Part shown: piece after piece, positions 17,746-26,207 of the stretch
Layout of the letters: the number at the start of each line of letters is the position of its first letter
Position numbering within the stretch: position 1 is the first letter of the stretch
NCBI GenBank assembly: GCA_019748195.1
Contig: JAIEPW010000056.1
Location: 62,001 to 126,000, forward strand
DNA length: 64,000 nt
Source: Bryobacteraceae bacterium
GTDB lineage: Bacteria; Acidobacteriota; Terriglobia; Bryobacterales; Bryobacteraceae
Direction of reading: 5' to 3'
Made by a program: the position numbers and the translations under genes
The notes under the pieces: model-generated
What the model was told of the DNA's origin: nothing
The model's input: the letters and a program-made list of their open reading frames with translations, nothing else
Database searches by the model: none

Positions 17746-19259
17746 CCACCACGCCGGTAAATCTCCACCACCGGCCCTCCCTTCGGCTCGATCCGCTTCC
17801 AGCAGGAATACACCAGCCCCTTGCGCCGGGCTTTCTGAAGCGCGGTGGCCACTTTGTCGCCGGAAAACGCGATCACCCATTCCTGGCGCAGGAACAACTC
17901 CGGCCGCGCCAGCGTCGAATCGAACTCCGGACGGTTGCCTTCGTGCAGGGCCTCGCGCAAAGGGATGCCCGCTTCGCGCAGGATCCCGGTCAGATCTCCG
18001 AAAGGCATCCAGATCCCGGTCCCCAGCCGGTAATGCCCCTTCAGGAACCGCGCCGCTTCCCGGGTCCAGGCGCGCCGGACCTCGGAGTTCACCTGGGACT
18101 CCTTCCAGCATATCCAAGCGTCCGGCGCGGGGTTCAACAGCCAGGGGATCATCCCGGCCGCGGCAACCGTCGCGGCCGCGGCCGCTCTCCACCGCCGGGG
18201 CGCCGCCGAGACCAGAGCCGCGGTCAGGCCGGCGAGCAGGGGCAGAATCGCCAGCCCGTACCGGGTGTTGTAATACGAGTGCGGCCAAAGTTGCGGAACG
18301 AAGATCGGCGTTCCGCTCGAATAGATGCTCCAAACGTAGAAGAGGGAAGGGATCGCCAGCCAGGCGATGCTCCAGTGCCAGCGCCGCCAAAGGGCGAACA
18401 GCCCGGCGGTCGCCGAGACCAATACGCCCCACTCGGAGACGCTGCGCGCCGCTTCCCAGTAGTAGCGGGCGGCCACCGGCAGATTGTGATCGCCGGGATA
18501 GGGCTGCATGCCCGCGGCAAGCTGGCGGCTGTAAATCGCCATGGCCGACCACTCGCCGCGGTAAAACTCCAGCGGGTCTCGCCAGTACCACCAGTTGTGC
18601 GCGAGCCAGGAGGCGGGACCCAGACTCGCCAGGATGACGAAAGCCGCCGTCCGCCGCCCGCGCTGCCGCTCCGAACGGACCAGCAGGACCAGTGCCGCGA
18701 ACGGAATCAGAAACCATCCCTCGTATCGCGTGAGCGACGCCAGCAGGGAGCCCGCGGCGGCGATCGCGAGCCCCGTCCAGCTCTGGTCCTGCTCGGTTAC
18801 CACCAACCCGTACAGCAGGGCGGCGAACCCGGCCAGGAACACAGCCTCCGTCATCGGGGTAGCCTGCAAATAGACCAGATTCGGATTGAGCCCTGGCGCC
18901 AGAGCCGCGATCCAGCCCGCGGCCTCGGAGTCGAAAACCCGCCGGAACGTCAGATACAACAACCAGCAGCCGAGCACGAAGCAGGCCGATGCGAACAGCG
19001 ACCCCGCCAGTCCGCTTTGCCATAAGCCGTCATGGATCACCAGGGGCTGCATCAGAGTATGCAGCGCTGGAAGCCAAACCGTGCCGAACTGCTCGCCGTT
19101 GGGAGTACGGGAGTCCAGCACCCGGCGGCCGATGTTGAGATGAGCTTCGGCGTCGCCGTAGTAGAGACGCCAGCCTTTCGCGCCGACGTAAACGTTGGCC
19201 GCGACACTGATCCCCGCCAGCAGCAACAACGCCGGAGCCGCCGCCAACCGTCTCTTCAA
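17742..19259 (-). CDS. GT-C family membrane glycosyltransferase (ArnT/PMT-like)
   Basis: A 505-residue polytopic membrane protein with about ten hydrophobic helices. The first extracytoplasmic loop has the acidic pair motif YYGDAEAHLNIGRR expected of GT-C enzymes, which use polyprenyl-phosphate sugars. The soluble C-terminal tail is about 110 residues. The best start is a TTG at 19259 that overlaps the stop of the PfkB gene (TTGA). No ATG or good GTG lies near, and the signal-anchor helix AAAPALLLLAGISVA begins soon after. Coupling to a PfkB kinase and a UDP-sugar dehydrogenase suggests surface glycan modification. Confidence 0.8.
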   Translation of the reverse strand: MKRRLAAAPALLLLAGISVAANVYVGAKGWRLYYGDAEAHLNIGRRVLDSRTPNGEQFGTVWLPALHTLMQPLVIHDGLWQSGLAGSLFASACFVLGCWLLYLTFRRVFDSEAAGWIAALAPGLNPNLVYLQATPMTEAVFLAGFAALLYGLVVTEQDQSWTGLAIAAAGSLLASLTRYEGWFLIPFAALVLLVRSERQRGRRTAAFVILASLGPASWLAHNWWYWRDPLEFYRGEWSAMAIYSRQLAAGMQPYPGDHNLPVAARYYWEAARSVSEWGVLVSATAGLFALWRRWHWSIAWLAIPSLFYVWSIYSSGTPIFVPQLWPHSYYNTRYGLAILPLLAGLTAALVSAAPRRWRAAAAATVAAAGMIPWLLNPAPDAWICWKESQVNSEVRRAWTREAARFLKGHYRLGTGIWMPFGDLTGILREAGIPLREALHEGNRPEFDSTLARPELFLRQEWVIAFSGDKVATALQKARRKGLVYSCWKRIEPKGGPVVEIYRRGG

Positions 19260-20176
19260 AGCTGTGTGAAGTCCTGGAACTCGGCGAACCGGGCATCGAT
19301 CTCCGCTCGCGTTAACGCGCGGAACCGGTTCACACCGAACTGTTCGCAGCAGAAGCTGCCCATCACCGATCCGTAGATCACCGCCCGCGCCAATTCCTTG
19401 CGGTCGATATGCCCGTTGCCGAGATCCAGGCCGCGTTCCGCGAGGTAGCCGATGAAGCCGCCCGCGAAGCAGTCGCCCGCGCCCGTGGGATCGAACACCT
19501 GCTCCAGCAGATAGCCGGGAACGATGAAATAGCCGTCCTTGTTGAAGAGCATCGCGCCGTATTCGCCCCGTTTGATCACCAGGGTCTTCGGACCCAACGC
19601 CCGGATCTTGTCCGCGGCGCGCTTCAGATTGTGCTCGCCCGAGAGCATCCGGGCTTCGCTGTCGTTGATCAGCAGAAAGTCCCAATCGGCGATGGTCTTC
19701 AGCAACTCCTCGCGATGATCCACGATCCAGTAGTTCATCGTGTCGCCGCCGGTGAGCTTCACGCCGTTCATCTGCCGCCGGACCGCCCGCTGCAAACCGG
19801 GCTGGATGTTGCCCAGCATCAGGTAGCGATGGGACTTGTAGGAATCGGGCACCTTCGGATCGAAGTCGGCGAATACATTCAGATCCGTGGTCAGCGTGGT
19901 GCGGTCGTTCATGTCGTCGGAGTAGACCCCGCGCCAGAAGAACGTCTTGCCGCCCTGCACCGTTTCCAGGCCTTCCAGTCCGATGCCGTGCTGCTGAAGC
20001 AGGTCCGCGTCCTGTTTGTCGAAATCCTCGCCGACCACGGCGACAATCGACACGTTGGTGAAGTAGCTCGCCGCGAGCGAGATATAGGTGCATGCGCCCC
20101 CGAGCATTCGGTCCACCCGGCCATGCGGGGTTTCGACCCCGTCATAGGCGACGGAGCCAACAACTAAAAGAGACAT
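19256..20176 (-). CDS. PfkB-family carbohydrate kinase
   Basis: A 306-residue ribokinase-like sugar kinase. The N-terminal strand is MSLLVVGSVAYDGVETP, the substrate loop is GGACTYISLAASYF, and the C-terminal signature DPTGAGDCFAGGF carries the catalytic aspartate and anion hole. It would phosphorylate a sugar or nucleoside with ATP. The exact substrate is not evident, although this subgroup is often adenosine-kinase or ADP-heptose-like. The start is the ATG at 20176, with TAGAAT 6 nt before it. It is the first gene of the overlapping four-gene operon. Confidence 0.87.
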   Translation of the reverse strand: MSLLVVGSVAYDGVETPHGRVDRMLGGACTYISLAASYFTNVSIVAVVGEDFDKQDADLLQQHGIGLEGLETVQGGKTFFWRGVYSDDMNDRTTLTTDLNVFADFDPKVPDSYKSHRYLMLGNIQPGLQRAVRRQMNGVKLTGGDTMNYWIVDHREELLKTIADWDFLLINDSEARMLSGEHNLKRAADKIRALGPKTLVIKRGEYGAMLFNKDGYFIVPGYLLEQVFDPTGAGDCFAGGFIGYLAERGLDLGNGHIDRKELARAVIYGSVMGSFCCEQFGVNRFRALTRAEIDARFAEFQDFTQL

Positions 20177-20182
20177 TCCCTT

Positions 20183-20188
20183 ATTCTA
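20183..20188 (-). promoter_or_regulatory. -10 box (TAGAAT) placed for a leaderless mRNA
   Basis: The hexamer ends 6 nt upstream of the ATG at 20176 on the minus strand and would drive the PfkB-GT-DapF-dehydrogenase operon. No -35 match is convincing. Confidence 0.45.
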
Positions 20189-20243
20189 GTTGCGCGGCGG
20201 AGTTGGGATTCGCGGTAGGGTGTTTGTGGCAAACTGGATTACC

Positions 20244-21347
20244 ATGCGGAACTGGGTTGCCCTCCTCCTTGTCTTCACCGGCTGCTTCGCGCAGACGAAA
20301 ACCGAAACCGGCGACATCAACGGAGCCAAGTTCCGCATCGATGTCCCGGCGAACTGGAACGGCGGGCTGGTCATGTATTGTCACGGCTACAGCCCCGTCC
20401 CCGTTGCTTACGACCGGCCGGAACTCAGCCCGGTGCTGCAGGTGTTCCTCGACCAGGGCTACGCTCTCGCGCAATCCGGCTATGCCGCGGGAGGTTGGGC
20501 CATTCAGGAAGCCATTGTCGACACCGAGGGCCTTCGCCGCTACTTCGTGAGCAAATACGCCAAGCCGAAGGAAACCTATGTCACCGGACATTCCATGGGC
20601 GGCTTCCTCACCATGACCCTGATGGAACAGCACCCCGCCGTGTATGACGCGGGAATGCCGCTGTGCGGACCGCTGGCGCCTACGCTCTCCTTCATGGGCC
20701 GCGGCGCCTTCGACAGCCGAGTTCTGTTCGACTTCTACTTCCCCGGCGCGCTGCCCGACCCGAGTAAGGTCCCGGCGGCCTATCGCAACAACCGCGACGA
20801 GGTGGCTCGGATCAAGACGCTGCTGGACGCCGCGCCCGCCAAGGCCGAAGTCCTGCGCCGCCAGAACGGCATCAAGAATAACCAGGACGTCGCATCCACG
20901 CTGGTGTTCGTCACCGCGATGCTGGCCGAACTGCAGGCCCGCGCCGGCGGCAACCCCTTCGACAACCGCAACATCATTTACTCCAATACGGATGACGACA
21001 ACGCGGTGAACACCGGCGTCAAGCGCTATGCCGCGGATCCGAAGGCCACCGAATACATGCGCACTTTTTATACGCCCACCGGCCGGATCTCCAAGCCGAT
21101 GCTGGCCATCCACACCAGCTACGACGCGTTGGTCCCGGTTACCATCCCCAACACCTACCAGGGGCTGGTGGACGCAGCGGGAACCTCCAGCCTGTTTGTG
21201 CAGCAATACGTGAAGCGCGACGGCCACTGCGCGATTTCGCCCGAGGAAGTCGCTCGCGGTTTCTCGCTGTTGCGCGAGTGGAAATCGTCCGGCGTACGCC
21301 CGCCCGGAGGCGATCAGGCGCTCATCAACAGCGCCGGAGGCCGCTGA
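20244..21347 (+). CDS. Secreted alpha/beta hydrolase (feruloyl-esterase / depolymerase-like)
   Basis: A 367-residue protein with a signal peptide (MRNWVALLLVFTGCFAQT). The core has VMYCHGYSP (oxyanion region), the nucleophile elbow VTGHSMGGF and the C-terminal catalytic-histidine stretch KRDGHCAIS. A family link to esterases acting on polymers is plausible but not shown. The start is the ATG at 20244. In-frame sequence upstream adds only residues before the signal peptide. It leads a three-gene plus-strand operon with spacing of 2 nt and 5 nt. Confidence 0.82.
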   Translation: MRNWVALLLVFTGCFAQTKTETGDINGAKFRIDVPANWNGGLVMYCHGYSPVPVAYDRPELSPVLQVFLDQGYALAQSGYAAGGWAIQEAIVDTEGLRRYFVSKYAKPKETYVTGHSMGGFLTMTLMEQHPAVYDAGMPLCGPLAPTLSFMGRGAFDSRVLFDFYFPGALPDPSKVPAAYRNNRDEVARIKTLLDAAPAKAEVLRRQNGIKNNQDVASTLVFVTAMLAELQARAGGNPFDNRNIIYSNTDDDNAVNTGVKRYAADPKATEYMRTFYTPTGRISKPMLAIHTSYDALVPVTIPNTYQGLVDAAGTSSLFVQQYVKRDGHCAISPEEVARGFSLLREWKSSGVRPPGGDQALINSAGGR

Positions 21348-21349
21348 GC

Positions 21350-22639
21350 ATGACCCGGCGGGAACTGCTGGCGGGCTTTACCGGAGCGCTCGCGCCGGCC
21401 TGGGGAGCGGTGCGCCCGGACCGCCTGCGCCAGCGGATCGAGAAGCTGAGCACCTTTGGCCGGATTGCCGGAGGGACCTTCTCCAACGGGGTCAGCCGTG
21501 TCGGCTTTTCCGACGCCGATGTCGCCGGCCGGGAGTATGTCCTCGGGCTGATGAAGCACGCCGGACTCCAGCCACGCATTGACCCCGCCGGAAACATCTG
21601 GGGCAGGCGCAACGGCCGGCAAGACGACCTGCCGCCAGTCCTCTTCGGGTCCCACATCGATTCGGTTCCCAATGGGGGTAACTTCGACGGCGACCTCGGC
21701 TCGCTGGGCGCAATCGAAGTCATCGAAGTCCTGAACGAAACCGGCGCGCGGACACGGCATCCGCTCGAAGTCGTGGTCTGGACGAACGAAGAGGGCGTGG
21801 CCTACAACAACGGCCTGTGCGGCAGCCGCGCTGCCGCCGGCAAGCTCGTTCCCGGAGAACTCGATCATGTCTGGAATGGCGTCCGCAAGGCGGATGCTTT
21901 TCGCAAAATCGGCGGCGACCCTGACCGAATCGCCGAAGCCAGAATCCGCCGCGACCTGAAGTGCTACCTGGAACTGCACATCGAACAGGGCGGGACGCTC
22001 GATCGCGAAGGGGTGGCGATCGGCGTGGTGGAGGGTATCGTCGCCATCGATCGCTTCGCCGTCGAAATCGCCGGTTTCGGCAACCATGCCGGAACCACGC
22101 GCATGGCGGATCGCCAGGACGCATTGCTCGCCGCTTCCCGGCTGGTCGTCGCGGTTAACGATATCGCCCGGACCATGCCGGGACGGCAGGTGGGCACCGT
22201 AGGTCACCTGGATGTCCATCCGAACGCTCCCAACGTCGTTCCCGGCCGGGTTCGAATGACCGTCGAGTTCCGCGACCTCTCCCAGGCCACGCTGCGAACC
22301 ATGTTGGAGCGGCTGCGCAAGGCCGCTTCCGAAATCGGCGACGTTACCCGGACCACCGTGACTCTGAACCCAGCTTCCAGTCATGAGGCGGCGCTGGCTG
22401 ATCCCGCGTTGCAGGATCTGGTGGAAAGCTCCGCCAAGAAGCTGGGCTTCAACAGCCGCCGCCTGCCCAGCGGGGCGGGCCACGACGCGCAGATGGCCGC
22501 CAGACTGTGCCCCATGGGAATGATTTTCGTTCCTTCCGTTGGAGGCATTAGCCATTCACCCAAGGAGTTCACTTCCTGGGAGGATTGCGCCCGTGGCGTT
22601 CAGGTGCTCCTCGAAAGCGTACAGCGGGCAGGCGCTTAG
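21350..22639 (+). CDS. M20-family amidohydrolase (N-carbamoyl-amino-acid hydrolase / allantoate amidohydrolase-like), exported
   Basis: A 429-residue zinc hydrolase. The N-terminus MTRRELLAGFTGALAPAWGA has a twin-arginine look. Binuclear metal ligands are visible: GSHIDSV (His), FDGDLGSLGA (Asp), TNEEGV (Glu pair), ELHIEQG (His) and ISHSPKE (His). The lid dimerisation domain lies between about 210 and 330. Such enzymes hydrolyse N-carbamoyl-L-amino acids, ureidoglycolate or allantoate. An export signal is unusual for a purine-salvage role and suggests scavenging outside the cytoplasm. The ATG follows the previous stop by 2 nt. Confidence 0.85.
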   Translation: MTRRELLAGFTGALAPAWGAVRPDRLRQRIEKLSTFGRIAGGTFSNGVSRVGFSDADVAGREYVLGLMKHAGLQPRIDPAGNIWGRRNGRQDDLPPVLFGSHIDSVPNGGNFDGDLGSLGAIEVIEVLNETGARTRHPLEVVVWTNEEGVAYNNGLCGSRAAAGKLVPGELDHVWNGVRKADAFRKIGGDPDRIAEARIRRDLKCYLELHIEQGGTLDREGVAIGVVEGIVAIDRFAVEIAGFGNHAGTTRMADRQDALLAASRLVVAVNDIARTMPGRQVGTVGHLDVHPNAPNVVPGRVRMTVEFRDLSQATLRTMLERLRKAASEIGDVTRTTVTLNPASSHEAALADPALQDLVESSAKKLGFNSRRLPSGAGHDAQMAARLCPMGMIFVPSVGGISHSPKEFTSWEDCARGVQVLLESVQRAGA

Positions 22640-22644
22640 CGCGA

Positions 22645-23391
22645 ATGCGCTGGATCTCCGGTTTCGCCCTGCTGAGCCTGCTGGCGCTTGCGCTGGTTCC
22701 ACCCCTGCCACAGGATCAGAGCTACCACTCCTTTGCCGACCAGCGGCCTTGGATGGGTATTCCGTTCGCCCAGAACGTGTTATCGAATCTGGCCTTCGTG
22801 GTGGCGGGATTTTACGGCATCCGGGCGCTGCGTTTGGCCAGGTGGGCCGAGTCCGCGCACGCCGCGCCCTGGTGGACCGCCGCGATTGCCGCGCCGTTCA
22901 TCGGGTTGGGCAGCGCTTATTACCACTGGAGCCCGGACGACTACTCCCTAGTATGGGATCGCCTGCCGATGACGGTAGGCTTCATGGCGATCTTCACGGT
23001 GGTTCTGGCCGAGCGGATCCGGCCGCGGGCGTCGCGTCTGCTGCCCCTCTTCGTGCTTGTGGGCATCGCCAGCATCGCTGTGTGGCGGATCTCGGGCGAT
23101 TTGCGCCTATATGCATGGGTTCAATTCTTCCCGATGGCGGTGACGCTGGTGCTTCCCGCGATCACCCGAAGCCCGTATTCACGGGACCATGCGTTCGCCT
23201 GGCTGCTGGGACTTTACATCGTGGCGAAGCTCGCCGAGTTGTTCGACGCACGCATCTTCGCGCTATCCAGCGGGTGCACGGGTGGGCACGCATGGAAGCA
23301 TTTGCTGGCAGGCGCGGCGCTGATGATGGCGTTCCGGGCAGTGGCCCGACGTTCGTCCGCATCTGGAGGTCAGGAATCGCATCCAGACTAG
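22645..23391 (+). CDS. Ceramidase-like (alkaline phytoceramidase / CREST) membrane protein
   Basis: A 248-residue integral membrane protein with about seven helices. The motifs expected of the CREST hydrolase family are present in order: LGSAYYHWSPDDY (Ser and His), WDRLPMTVG (Asp) and, near the end, GGHAWKHLLAG (two His of the zinc site). The enzyme would hydrolyse an amide bond of a membrane lipid such as ceramide. The start is the ATG at 22645, 5 nt after the M20 stop. Linkage to an esterase and an amidohydrolase suggests a lipid or amide catabolic unit. The family call is good but the substrate is inferred. Confidence 0.78.
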   Translation: MRWISGFALLSLLALALVPPLPQDQSYHSFADQRPWMGIPFAQNVLSNLAFVVAGFYGIRALRLARWAESAHAAPWWTAAIAAPFIGLGSAYYHWSPDDYSLVWDRLPMTVGFMAIFTVVLAERIRPRASRLLPLFVLVGIASIAVWRISGDLRLYAWVQFFPMAVTLVLPAITRSPYSRDHAFAWLLGLYIVAKLAELFDARIFALSSGCTGGHAWKHLLAGAALMMAFRAVARRSSASGGQESHPD

Positions 23392-23501
23392 TGGGGACAT
23401 CTTACGGTCACGTCCGGCGGCGGAAAGCTAAAGTGGGCGTTGGCGGCTGTCGATTCAATGGCTTAGGAAGAAACCTAGTACCGGATAAGTGCGTCTAACG
23501 A

Positions 23502-23530
23502 TTGAAGAGTGCCGCTGTATCTGATACGAT
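23502..23530 (+). promoter_or_regulatory. Promoter of the glycine-rich microprotein gene
   Basis: TTGAAG (23502-23507), a 17-nt spacer and TACGAT (23525-23530), with an extended -10 TG at 23522-23523. Transcription should start near 23537, leaving a 20-nt leader that holds the Shine-Dalgarno sequence. The promoter and ribosome site together make the tiny frame downstream credible. Confidence 0.55.
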
Positions 23531-23557
23531 CTTAAGCGTCCGGAGGGGAGAATTAAG

Positions 23558-23623
23558 ATGACCATGAAACTCGGTGGTGGCGGCGGCGGCGGTCATGTCA
23601 GCCTCTGGCAGCTACTCCTGTAA
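23558..23623 (+). CDS. Glycine-rich 21-residue microprotein
   Basis: A short frame of 22 codons including the stop. The peptide begins MTMKL, then has seven glycines in a row, and ends HVSLWQLLL. It is preceded by a strong Shine-Dalgarno sequence (GGAGGGGAG at 23542-23550, 7 nt before the ATG) and a promoter with 17-nt spacing. Its last 12 nt overlap the end of the convergent membrane-protein gene. The hydrophobic tail with one His and one Trp could sit at a membrane surface or be a precursor. No family is recognised and translation is inferred from the signals only. Confidence 0.45.
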   Translation: MTMKLGGGGGGGHVSLWQLLL

Positions 23624-25033
23624 TCGCCAATAAAGCGAGTATTTTGTACCTGGTAGCGGGAATGCCAGGTCGAAATTAATCTCCCGGAGATCCTTCTTCA
23701 GCGCGTCTCCCAGCCGATGGGTTTCCCGCGCAACCCAGTTATCCTGGATGGTTGCTTCCGCGCGAATTCCGGAGAATGATTTGCTCACCCCGTCCGCGAG
23801 TCGAACCGTCATCCGCAGCTTCTGGCATGCCGAACTAAGATTCGCGAAGTAGAACTCCTCGGGATCCGATGGGCTGAAGTTCATGCGAAAGGTGCCGGGC
23901 TCGGTTTCCACCTTGCACTCCGAGAACAAAGCCAAGGCTTCCCGATGATGAGTGGGGATTTGCAGTTGTCGCAACTCGTCGGGAACTTTCAGGAAAGTGG
24001 CGACCCGGAACCGTACATCGTTGCCGCTGATCTGGACCGTGGGTTGCCCGACCATCACGCGGCCACTGATGTTCTCAGTTTTCTCAAAGGGGTTGTTCTC
24101 GATGACCGCGTCCAGGCATTTCCGCAATTGGTCCAGGTTTTCGCCGGTGTCGGGCACGGCGTGAAGCCGCGCGTCGACCGCCGCTGTCTTGATCGGCTTG
24201 TCAAACTGAACGAGCCACTTGAATTCGTTGCGTTCCGATCCGGTCAAGACGTAGAGCAGCGAAGACCGGATCAGCTTGCAGCTTCCGTCGGGCTGGATCT
24301 CCAGGACGAAATGGAGATCGTAGTTCACCGATCCGTACCGGCGCAACGCCGCCTGAACGAATGCCCGATTACTCGGCGGAAGATTGCGTCCGTCGCGGAA
24401 CCGCGGAAGCTGGTGTGTAAGCCAGGTCAATCCTCGAGACGGAAGGAACAGGCCCAGGATCTGCAGCAGGCGTCCGATGAGCTTGAGGATCGGCCAAGCC
24501 CAAAGCGCCACCCGGAAAAAGGCCTCGGAATTGCTGATTGCCAGACTCTTCGGTGGACCCTGGGCGATCCAGACGAACGGTACCGTCGTAAACACCAGGG
24601 AAAACAAGAGACACCAGGCTTTGTTCTCTGTCTCGATCGGAGCGGGCCACCACGGTATTACCAGCTTTTCGAAATGCGTTAGAAAAGTGGTGCCGACGAT
24701 CAACACGATCACCAGGTATTCGCGGCTCTCCAGGAACATCTCCTGGTTCGCCTTCATATCCGCGAGCGTGCTCTGAAGCTCCGGCTTTACCTGATCCAGA
24801 TCCTTGTCCCGAAGGTCAGCGAAGGCCATCTCCAGCCCCTCGGCTAGAAAGTAAAACAGGAGGATGGGAAACAACATCAATCCGAGCCACGATGATTTGT
24901 GATTCTCCGGAAGACTTCGAACCCAGGCGCAGAGGAGCACACCGAAGCCGATCCACCAACCGGCGCCCCGGAACCACGTCCAGGCTTCGATTCTCCATTC
25001 CCAAAGCTTTTCGATCCGTTGACCGATGTTCAT
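23612..25033 (-). CDS. Orphan membrane protein, unknown function
   Basis: A 473-residue protein with four or five hydrophobic segments in its N-terminal half (GFGVLLCAWV, LGLMLFPILLFYFLA, YLVIVLIVGTTF, CLLFSLVFTTVPFVW) and a soluble C-terminal half of about 270 residues that looks beta-rich. No catalytic motif or known family is recognised. The ATG at 25033 begins MNIGQRIEKLWEW; the 34 codons upstream are less likely. Base composition is clearly lower in GC than the neighbours (hand counts 32/60 at 23821-23880 and 31/60 at 24601-24660, against 45/60 at 42901-42960). That suggests recent acquisition. It is convergent with the microprotein gene. Confidence 0.7.
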   Translation of the reverse strand: MNIGQRIEKLWEWRIEAWTWFRGAGWWIGFGVLLCAWVRSLPENHKSSWLGLMLFPILLFYFLAEGLEMAFADLRDKDLDQVKPELQSTLADMKANQEMFLESREYLVIVLIVGTTFLTHFEKLVIPWWPAPIETENKAWCLLFSLVFTTVPFVWIAQGPPKSLAISNSEAFFRVALWAWPILKLIGRLLQILGLFLPSRGLTWLTHQLPRFRDGRNLPPSNRAFVQAALRRYGSVNYDLHFVLEIQPDGSCKLIRSSLLYVLTGSERNEFKWLVQFDKPIKTAAVDARLHAVPDTGENLDQLRKCLDAVIENNPFEKTENISGRVMVGQPTVQISGNDVRFRVATFLKVPDELRQLQIPTHHREALALFSECKVETEPGTFRMNFSPSDPEEFYFANLSSACQKLRMTVRLADGVSKSFSGIRAEATIQDNWVARETHRLGDALKKDLREINFDLAFPLPGTKYSLYWRLQE

Positions 25034-25186
25034 TGCAAGCGAATGACATCGTAGCAAAAGGTTGTTACGCCGGTTGAAGTCAGCCACAAGTCCCAGTTTT
25101 TGGCCCCGCTTTACCCGGCACAGGATAAAATCCACCCGACCGCCGCGAAATCAAGCCTTGCCGCGCGGCAAAGTAGGCGGCTGGGC

Positions 25187-25192
25187 TAAAGT
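25187..25192 (+). promoter_or_regulatory. -10-like box (TAAAGT) placed for a leaderless mRNA
   Basis: The box ends 7 nt before the ATG at 25200. The match to consensus is moderate (4 of 6), but the spacing is the same as at other starts in the window. Confidence 0.35.
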
Positions 25193-25199
25193 GATCCTC

Positions 25200-26207
25200 A
25201 TGATTCGATACCTATCGCTGCTGGCGATCGCTTCTCTGATACTTTCGGCCCAGTCCAAGAAGGTGATTACCATCGGAATCTCCCCCGAGGACACGCGGGA
25301 ACTCTCAGCGGCGGCGGGGAACCGGGCGCGGGTGGTCGCGGTCGCCGCCGACAAGGTCTTGACAGAAATCGCCGACGCCGATGCAGTGGTCAGCTTCCGC
25401 CTCACTCGCGAACAGGTTCAGGCCGCGAAAAAGCTGCAGTGGATTCAGAATCCCTTCGCCGGAGTGGAACAGCTTGTCGCGATCCCTGAAATTCGAGACT
25501 CCGCCATTACGCTGACCAACGCCAAGATCATTGCCGGGCCGAATATCGCCGATCATGCCTTCGCGATGCTCCTCGCGCTTACCCGGCAACTGGTTCGCAC
25601 CATCCCGCTGCAAGGAAGACAGGATTGGAATGGCGCCCGCGCGATGCCGCGTATCGAGCTGAACGGCCGTACCGCCGTTGTGATCGGCGTGGGCGGCATC
25701 GGCATGCAGATCGCGCAGCGCGCTCATGCTTTCGGCATGCGCGTGATCGGAGTGGATCCTAAGGACATCCCCATGATCCTTTTTCTGGACCGGGTCGTGA
25801 AACCAGACCGGATCGAGGATGTGCTGCCTCTGGCCGACGTCGTGTTCATGGCCGCCCCGCACACCCCTCAGACCGGCAACCTTCTGGACAGCCGCCGTTT
25901 CCGGCTGATGAAGCAGGGCTCGTACTTCATTGCGGTGTCGCGCGGGCGAACCTACTCGGCCGAGGCGCTGGTCGAGGCTCTCGACTCCAAACGTCTGGCG
26001 GGCGCGGGGATCGACGTGGTGGATCCCGAGCCGCTGCCCGCCGATTCACCGCTGTGGAGATTCGAAAATGTCGTGATCACGCCGCATATCGCCACCCAGT
26101 CCGACAAGCTCGCGGCCAGAACCCTCGATTTAATGAAAGACAACCTGCGGCGATTCCTGAATGGGGAACCGCTGGTGAACGTCGTCGATAAACAACGCGG
26201 TTACTAG
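25200..26207 (+). CDS. D-isomer 2-hydroxyacid dehydrogenase with an apparent signal peptide
   Basis: A 335-residue NAD-dependent dehydrogenase. The nucleotide fold has VVIGVGGIGMQIAQ and the acidic residue GVD. Catalytic Arg (AVSRGRTYS), Glu (DVVDPEPLP) and His (VITPHIATQ) are all visible, so the enzyme should be active. The first residues MIRYLSLLAIASLILSAQSK look like a cleavable signal peptide, which is odd for an NAD enzyme. A start after it would remove the N-terminal strand less neatly. Its stop shares the palindrome CTAG with the convergent gene at 26204. Confidence 0.85.
   Translation: MIRYLSLLAIASLILSAQSKKVITIGISPEDTRELSAAAGNRARVVAVAADKVLTEIADADAVVSFRLTREQVQAAKKLQWIQNPFAGVEQLVAIPEIRDSAITLTNAKIIAGPNIADHAFAMLLALTRQLVRTIPLQGRQDWNGARAMPRIELNGRTAVVIGVGGIGMQIAQRAHAFGMRVIGVDPKDIPMILFLDRVVKPDRIEDVLPLADVVFMAAPHTPQTGNLLDSRRFRLMKQGSYFIAVSRGRTYSAEALVEALDSKRLAGAGIDVVDPEPLPADSPLWRFENVVITPHIATQSDKLAARTLDLMKDNLRRFLNGEPLVNVVDKQRGY

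Noticed and set aside
26204..26207. Shared CTAG between two convergent stop codons
   Set aside because: A neat 4-nt overlap, but a simple consequence of compact convergent genes; no regulatory meaning is implied.
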